The notes beneath the pieces were generated by a model. The model did no database searches. It had not been told where the DNA came from and was given only the letters and a program-made list of their open reading frames with translations. Positions 58,953 to 64,000 of a stretch of 64,000 bases of DNA are shown in pieces. The stretch is from Shewanella sp. 10N.286.48.A6 (GTDB lineage: Bacteria; Pseudomonadota; Gammaproteobacteria; Enterobacterales; Shewanellaceae). The DNA is taken from the NCBI RefSeq assembly GCF_002873135.1, contig NZ_MCVI01000018.1:37611-101610 (forward strand). The letters run 5' to 3'. Each line of letters starts with the position of its first letter. Within the stretch, counting starts at the first letter, position 1. A program made the translations under genes and the position numbers.

Positions 58953-60353
58953 ATGAGCATTACATCTGTCGCTTCTGTATTTAAAGGTGACTTTGCGATC
59001 GGTTCGCAAGTTACGGTACGTGGTTGGGTTCGCTCACGCCGCGATTCTAAAGCTGGTATTTCATTTCTAGCCGTTTATGACGGTTCATGTTTTGATCCTA
59101 TTCAAGGTGTTGTACCGAATAATTTAGAAAATTATACCAATGAAGTGCTAAAGCTTACTGCTGGTTGCTCTGTGATCATGACTGGTGAAGTTGTTGAATC
59201 TCCGGGTAAAGGCCAAGCATTTGAAATGCAAGTAACCAAGGTTGAAGTTGCAGGTTTAGTTGAAGACCCTGATACTTACCCTATGGCTGCTAAGCGTCAC
59301 TCAATTGAGCATTTACGCGAATTAGCTCATCTTCGCCCACGCACTAACATTATTGGCGCAGTGGCCCGTGTTCGTAACTGTTTATCTCAAGCTATCCATC
59401 GCTTTTACAATGAACAAGGTTATATCTGGGTTTCTACACCACTTATCACTGCTTCTGATACTGAAGGCGCGGGTGAAATGTTCCGCGTTTCGACGTTAGA
59501 TTTAGAAAATCTACCCCGTAACGAACAAGGCACGGTTGATTACAGCGAAGACTTTTTCGGTAAAGAATCATTCTTAACCGTATCAGGTCAGTTAAATGCT
59601 GAAACTTACGCTTGTGCATTATCAAAAGTGTATACCTTTGGCCCGACTTTCCGCGCTGAAAACTCAAATACTAGCCGTCATTTAGCTGAATTTTGGATGG
59701 TTGAACCTGAAGTGGCTTTTGCTGATTTAGATGATGCGGCCAAACTTGCTGAAGACATGCTGAAATTCTGTTTCAGAGCCGTTCTTGAAGAACGTCGTGA
59801 TGATTTAGAATTCTTTGCTCAACGAGTAGAGAAAACTGCCATTGAGCGTTTAGAAGCATTCGTGACCAGTGACTTCGCCCAAATCGATTACACTGATGCC
59901 ATTGAGATTCTTAAAGCTTGTGATAAGAAGTTTGAGTTTGATGTTGAATGGGGTATCGACTTACATTCAGAGCATGAACGCTACCTTGCTGAAGAGCATT
60001 TTAAAGCGCCTGTTGTTGTTAAAAACTACCCTAAAGACATCAAAGCATTCTACATGCGTCTTAATGATGACGGTAAAACTGTAGCAGCAATGGACGTATT
60101 AGCACCAGGTATTGGTGAAATTATTGGCGGCGCACAACGTGAAGAACGTTTAGACGTTCTTGATGCTCGTCTTGCTGAGATGAACTTAGACCAAGAAGAT
60201 TACTGGTGGTACCGTGATCTACGTCGTTATGGCACTGTGCCACACGCAGGTTTTGGTTTAGGCTTTGAGCGTCTAGTATCTTATGTTACTGGCGTAAGCA
60301 ATATCCGAGACGTGATCCCATTCCCACGTTCACCTAAGTCAGCCAACTTCTAA
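58953..60353 (+). CDS. asnS: Asparagine-tRNA ligase
   Basis: Class IIb aminoacyl-tRNA synthetase. 466 residues: OB-fold anticodon-binding domain (about 1-115, [14 protein letters not shown]) and catalytic domain with motif 2 [25 protein letters not shown] sequence and motif 3 [10 protein letters not shown]. The length equals E. coli AsnRS. A probable tRNA-Asn begins 3.6 kb downstream. Confidence 0.97.
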   Translation: MSITSVASVFKGDFAIGSQVTVRGWVRSRRDSKAGISFLAVYDGSCFDPIQGVVPNNLENYTNEVLKLTAGCSVIMTGEVVESPGKGQAFEMQVTKVEVAGLVEDPDTYPMAAKRHSIEHLRELAHLRPRTNIIGAVARVRNCLSQAIHRFYNEQGYIWVSTPLITASDTEGAGEMFRVSTLDLENLPRNEQGTVDYSEDFFGKESFLTVSGQLNAETYACALSKVYTFGPTFRAENSNTSRHLAEFWMVEPEVAFADLDDAAKLAEDMLKFCFRAVLEERRDDLEFFAQRVEKTAIERLEAFVTSDFAQIDYTDAIEILKACDKKFEFDVEWGIDLHSEHERYLAEEHFKAPVVVKNYPKDIKAFYMRLNDDGKTVAAMDVLAPGIGEIIGGAQREERLDVLDARLAEMNLDQEDYWWYRDLRRYGTVPHAGFGLGFERLVSYVTGVSNIRDVIPFPRSPKSANF

Positions 60354-60373
60354 ATCTAACTGGCTCACTCAAT

Positions 60374-60402
60374 AAAAACGCGCTTAATTAGCGCGTTTTT
60401 TT
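60374..60402 (+). terminator. Intrinsic terminator after asnS
   Basis: CGCGCT/AGCGCG stem with TAATT loop, A-run before and seven T after. Confidence 0.92.
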
Positions 60403-60520
60403 ATGGCTTAAATATGGCAAAATACCTTTGAATTTCATTCAATAAAAAAGGCTCTCAGCAAAGTAATTATCACTTTAAGCCATTATTTAATACGTTTTTT
60501 AAGAACTGATATTTTAATCG

Positions 60521-62560
60521 TTAACTGTTAATAATGATTTTATCTCGCAATTGTTTTACTTCATCTCTTAAGGCTGCAGCTTGTTCAAATTCAAGGTCTC
60601 GCGCATGTTGATGCATCTGCTTTTCAAGTACATCAATCTGCTTGGCTAACTCTGCAACACTTAGCACCTTAGTGTTTTTATCGCCATATTCAGGCGATTT
60701 CTCTGCAACTTTACCGAAGGCGGTATATTGATGTTTACTGTTACCACGGTGAGGATCGCCTAAGTCCATCACATCGGTGATTTTCTTAACTACCCCTTTA
60801 GGTACTTGGCCTAATTTCAGGTTATGCTCATGTTGTTTGGTGCGGCGACGTTCGGTTTCTTCCATGGCTTTTGCCATCGAGTTGGTAATTTTGTCAGCAT
60901 ATAAGATCACTTTACCGTTAACATTACGTGCAGCGCGGCCAATGGTTTGGATTAAAGAGCGCTCAGAGCGCAAAAAGCCTTCTTTGTCAGCATCAAGAAT
61001 ACACACTAAAGACACCTCAGGCATATCGAGTCCTTCACGAAGTAAGTTAATCCCCACCAATACATCGAAAACGCCAAGCCTTAAGTCACGAATAACTTCG
61101 ACTCGCTCAACGGTATCGATGTCTGAATGTAAATAGCGTACTTTCACCCCATGTTCATCGAGGTATTCTGTAAGATCTTCTGACATCCGTTTGGTTAAGG
61201 TTGTGACTAAAACCCTTTCATTGGCCGCGACACGCTTTGGAATTTCAGATAACAAATCATCTACTTGTATCGCCACTGGGCGCACTTCTAATTCAGGGTC
61301 TAATAAACCTGTCGGCCTAACCACCTGCTCTGCAATTTCGCCATCACTTTGTTCAAACTCATAATCACTGGGCGTGGCAGAGACAAAAATGGTTTGAGGC
61401 ATTAATTGCTCAAACTCTTCAAACTTAAGCGGCCGGTTATCTAACGCTGACGGTAGTCTAAAGCCATATTCAACTAGGGTTGTTTTACGACTTCTATCAC
61501 CTTTATACATAGCGCCAATTTGTGGCACAGTAACGTGTGATTCATCGATAATCAGCAGGCCATTTGCTGGTAGATAATCTAATAAGGTAGGCGGCCCATC
61601 GCCTTCTGTACGACCTGATAGATAGCGTGAATAGTTTTCAATACCAGAGCAATAACCCAGTTCGACCATCATTTCAATATCGTATTGCACCCGTTCGGAG
61701 ATCCGCTGCGCTTCTATTAGCTTATTGTTATCCAAAAGCTCCTGACGGCGTTCTCTTAACTCTTCCTTAATATGTTCCGTTGCTTCGATAATCGTTTCAC
61801 GAGGAGTGACATAGTGACTTTTAGGATAGACTGTGGTTCTTGCTAAGCGCTTAGTAACCTGCCCTGTTAATGGATCAAATTCACTGAGCTGCTCAATTTC
61901 ATCATCAAATAATTCAATTCGTATTGCATCACGCTCTGATTCAGCAGGAAAGACATCAATCACTTCACCGCGAACCCTGAAAGTACCACGCTGTAAATCA
62001 ATATCATTGCGAGTGTATTGCAATTCACCTAAGCGGGTAATGATGTCTCTTTGTCCCATCAGATCACCCTGACGAAGATGCAATAGCATTTTCATATAAA
62101 GTTCGGGGTCACCTAAACCATAAATTGCCGACACTGAGGCTATCAGCACCACGTCTTTGCGTTCTAATAAGGCTTTGGTTGCAGAGAGCCGCATTTGTTC
62201 AATATGCGCATTGACCGAGGCATCTTTTTCAATAAAGGTATTTGACGCCGGAACATAGGCTTCTGGCTGATAATAATCATAATAAGAAACAAAATACTCT
62301 ACGGCATTATTAGGAAAAAACTCTTTCATTTCGCCGTATAACTGCGCTGCAAGGGTTTTGTTTGGCGCCATGATAATCGTTGGGCGTCCTAAGGTTTGAA
62401 TAATATTAGCTACCGTAAAGGTTTTACCAGAGCCCGTAACCCCTAATAAGGTCTGCTTAGCCACGCCTGCATCTAAGCCATCAACTAATTGCTTGATTGC
62501 CGTGGGCTGATCACCAGCAGGTGTATAGTCTGATACAAGATTAAAAACCGATTCTGACAC
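60521..62560 (-). CDS. uvrB: UvrABC system protein B (excinuclease)
   Basis: Damage-verification helicase-like subunit of nucleotide excision repair. 679 residues with Walker A GVTGSGKT (K46), the beta-hairpin [12 protein letters not shown] that probes DNA, helicase motifs including the late GRAAR, and a C-terminal UVR domain ([12 protein letters not shown]) for UvrC. Start set at GTG 62560, with GAAGGA nine bases upstream; the frame is open 17 codons further. No LexA box was found upstream by eye. Confidence 0.97.
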   Translation of the reverse strand: MSESVFNLVSDYTPAGDQPTAIKQLVDGLDAGVAKQTLLGVTGSGKTFTVANIIQTLGRPTIIMAPNKTLAAQLYGEMKEFFPNNAVEYFVSYYDYYQPEAYVPASNTFIEKDASVNAHIEQMRLSATKALLERKDVVLIASVSAIYGLGDPELYMKMLLHLRQGDLMGQRDIITRLGELQYTRNDIDLQRGTFRVRGEVIDVFPAESERDAIRIELFDDEIEQLSEFDPLTGQVTKRLARTTVYPKSHYVTPRETIIEATEHIKEELRERRQELLDNNKLIEAQRISERVQYDIEMMVELGYCSGIENYSRYLSGRTEGDGPPTLLDYLPANGLLIIDESHVTVPQIGAMYKGDRSRKTTLVEYGFRLPSALDNRPLKFEEFEQLMPQTIFVSATPSDYEFEQSDGEIAEQVVRPTGLLDPELEVRPVAIQVDDLLSEIPKRVAANERVLVTTLTKRMSEDLTEYLDEHGVKVRYLHSDIDTVERVEVIRDLRLGVFDVLVGINLLREGLDMPEVSLVCILDADKEGFLRSERSLIQTIGRAARNVNGKVILYADKITNSMAKAMEETERRRTKQHEHNLKLGQVPKGVVKKITDVMDLGDPHRGNSKHQYTAFGKVAEKSPEYGDKNTKVLSVAELAKQIDVLEKQMHQHARDLEFEQAAALRDEVKQLRDKIIINS

Positions 62561-63919
62561 TAGGATATATCCTTCTTTGTTGAAGGTGCATTTTATACTG
62601 AAGCCATCCATCTTTGCGAATGAGATTTATAGAAAACAACACTTAGCAGTAATTTATTACATTTCAAGCTTAGAAATATGAAATATTGCTACAAACGGAG
62701 TTTTAGGCTGCATTAGGTGAACAAAGTGCCTAAATCCCTTCATGAATGCACCATTTAATACACAACATTAACTTAAGCTTGTTTACATTAAGGCTCGCTA
62801 AACAACATTCATTAGAATAAAAGCATTGCATTTCTTATCACTATGAAATTAAACAGAATTTTATTTATGCTGAATATTGGTAGATTTTAAGTCACTACCA
62901 ATGTTTATAAGGGCTTGAGGGCATATTTCAAGAGTAACACACAGGCTTATCCACAGATTTAGTGGATAAGTCACTCTAACCCAATACTGATGGGCTATTG
63001 CAATAGGTGCGGTTTAATAAAATCGTAAAAAAACTATCATGAAATAAAATTACATTTGAAAGTTAGACTTACGAACTAGAAAAAATTTACATAACAATTG
63101 CACTGTTTCGATTATTAGGTTTTAGCAAATTAAATAGCATGTGATTAACATCAAGCATTTAGCTTAAAATACCTGCTTGAGTCTATATCCTGACTTACTT
63201 TAATCAAGACGTTAGCTCAGTACACTCAAGCTGCATATCACCCATTACTACTAGTATACTTACTCCATTTTTAACTATTCTGCCAAGAGTGAAACAAACT
63301 GCTGCGCAACCTTTATTGGTATTCCCTATTCGGTGTTGTTAAGGATGGTGAATAAGCGCTGATACCTGCGTTGTGACATAAGCAAAGCTTCAATCAATTT
63401 TAAATCCAATTAATAGCGTTACGAATAGCGCTAGCTCATGGATCAATTTGATGGCAGTTATGACTAGAGATATCAAGCCAGCAAACGCTATAACTCAAGT
63501 CGCCCTATAAATGTACAGCGAGCATCTTATATTAGCCGCTTGACCAAGCAGTGGGATACGTCTTTATTTTACTCAGCTTGCTTGAACTTAGCTTATATAG
63601 AAGCGTTTAACTGTCCTTTAGTTGCGACAAGTGGTAATGACCATAAAGCTTAAATTGACCAGGCAGGCTTATTTGCAGATTCACTTGAGCACTAAAAAGT
63701 AATCTAAAAGTGACATTAGGCGTATTGAACATTTAAATCAGCTTGTTTTAGCGCCGATATGAAAATATAAGCTTTAGAAATACCAAGCATTTATTTCTAA
63801 AAGCTGTTTTAATCAAAAAATAAGTTAACTAAAAAACACCCATAACGGCCATTTATAAGCCTCAATGTGTATTAGGTGAGCAGTTAACATCAATTTTTCA
63901 CTTTTTTTTATATCTCGAG
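62561..63919. other. Gene-free 1.4-kb region between uvrB and tRNA-Asn
   Basis: No open frame above noise on either strand. Recognisable items are an 8-bp inverted repeat ATTGGTAG/CTACCAAT (62876-62902) and a pair of convergent DnaA boxes (62946-62970). The composition is AT-rich with stops in all frames; it may be decayed coding DNA but no family could be read. Confidence 0.5.
62946..62970. promoter_or_regulatory. Convergent pair of DnaA boxes
   Basis: TTATCCACA (62947-62955) is a perfect DnaA box and AGTGGATAA (62961-62969) is an 8/9 box on the other strand; together they form a 9-bp inverted repeat CTTATCCAC/GTGGATAAG with a 7-base centre. It lies 390 bp upstream of uvrB. Confidence 0.55.
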
Positions 63920-63948
63920 TTGACGGATTGATCAGGGCGTTTTACTAT
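63920..63948 (+). promoter_or_regulatory. Sigma-70 promoter of a tRNA transcript
   Basis: TTGACG, 17-bp spacer, TACTAT, then a GC-rich discriminator GCGCTCC as in stringently controlled stable-RNA promoters. It lies 37 bases before the tRNA start. Confidence 0.7.
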
Positions 63949-63984
63949 GCGCTCCGTTCTCAGCAATACATTGCTAAAGACGAT

Positions 63985-64000
63985 TCCCCTGTAGTTCAGT
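63985..64000 (+). tRNA. Probable tRNA-Asn, first 16 bases (cut by window end)
   Basis: TCCCCTGTAGTTCAGT matches the 5' end of bacterial tRNA-Asn(GTT) (TCCTCTGTAGTTCAGT in E. coli) at all but one base, and follows a strong stable-RNA promoter. The anticodon is outside the window, so the identity is inferred. Confidence 0.65.

Noticed and set aside
62561..62900. LexA (SOS) box in front of uvrB
   Set aside because: No CTG-N10-CAG match of acceptable quality was found by eye.

Overview
The window reads as chromosomal DNA of a gammaproteobacterium, most likely Shewanella or a close relative. The reasons are the gene order serC / gyrA / ubiG / HAD phosphatase / nrdA-nrdB-ferredoxin, the glycogen cluster ordered malQ-glgB-glgX-glgP-glgC-glgA, an E. 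coli-like tRNA-Ser(GGA), moderate AT-richness, and integron recombination sites resembling the Vibrio/Shewanella chromosomal type. The species cannot be fixed from the sequence alone.

Layout. 0-11 kb: core genes (serC 3' part, a beta-lactamase-fold hydrolase, gyrA, ubiG, a Gph/MupP-like phosphatase, and the class Ia ribonucleotide reductase operon with a DnaA-box/NrdR-box promoter). 11-20 kb: transport genes (LysR regulator with a divergent MATE pump, AbgT permease, SLC13/TrkA-C permease). They are interrupted by an IS3-family element that sits 14 codons into a BCCT transporter gene and has apparently deleted the rest of it. 20-28 kb: fadH, sppA-ansA, a YeaC/zinc-ribbon/M14 carboxypeptidase operon and an unusual response regulator. 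28.6-31 kb: a scar region with the C-terminal stump of a DUF885 gene, an integrase-less pair of attC sites around a small membrane-protein cassette, and a decayed REP-type transposase. 31-38 kb: a cNMP/CBS/DUF294 signalling protein with a DnaQ-like exonuclease, an intact BCCT transporter, then a run of small membrane or exported proteins ending at a 20-bp tandem repeat that abuts tRNA-Ser. 38-45 kb: MarC-family protein, S9 peptidase, class I fumarase, pabB. 45-57.5 kb: complete glycogen synthesis/degradation operon. 57.8-64 kb: nudL, asnS, uvrB, then about 1.4 kb without genes, with paired DnaA boxes and the promoter and first bases of a probable tRNA-Asn.

How the parts work together. nrdA, nrdB and the YfaE-like ferredoxin supply deoxynucleotides and maintain the diferric-tyrosyl cofactor; the promoter suggests dNTP-responsive (NrdR) and replication-linked (DnaA) control. 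The malQ-glg genes form one unit for storing and mobilising alpha-glucans. I found no clear new defence or biosynthetic system. The most noteworthy items are the cassette scar (an integrase-less attC pair), the IS-deleted BCCT gene, a 15-bp perfect hairpin just upstream of a receiver-degenerate response regulator, and the tandem repeat fused to the tRNA-Ser 3' end.
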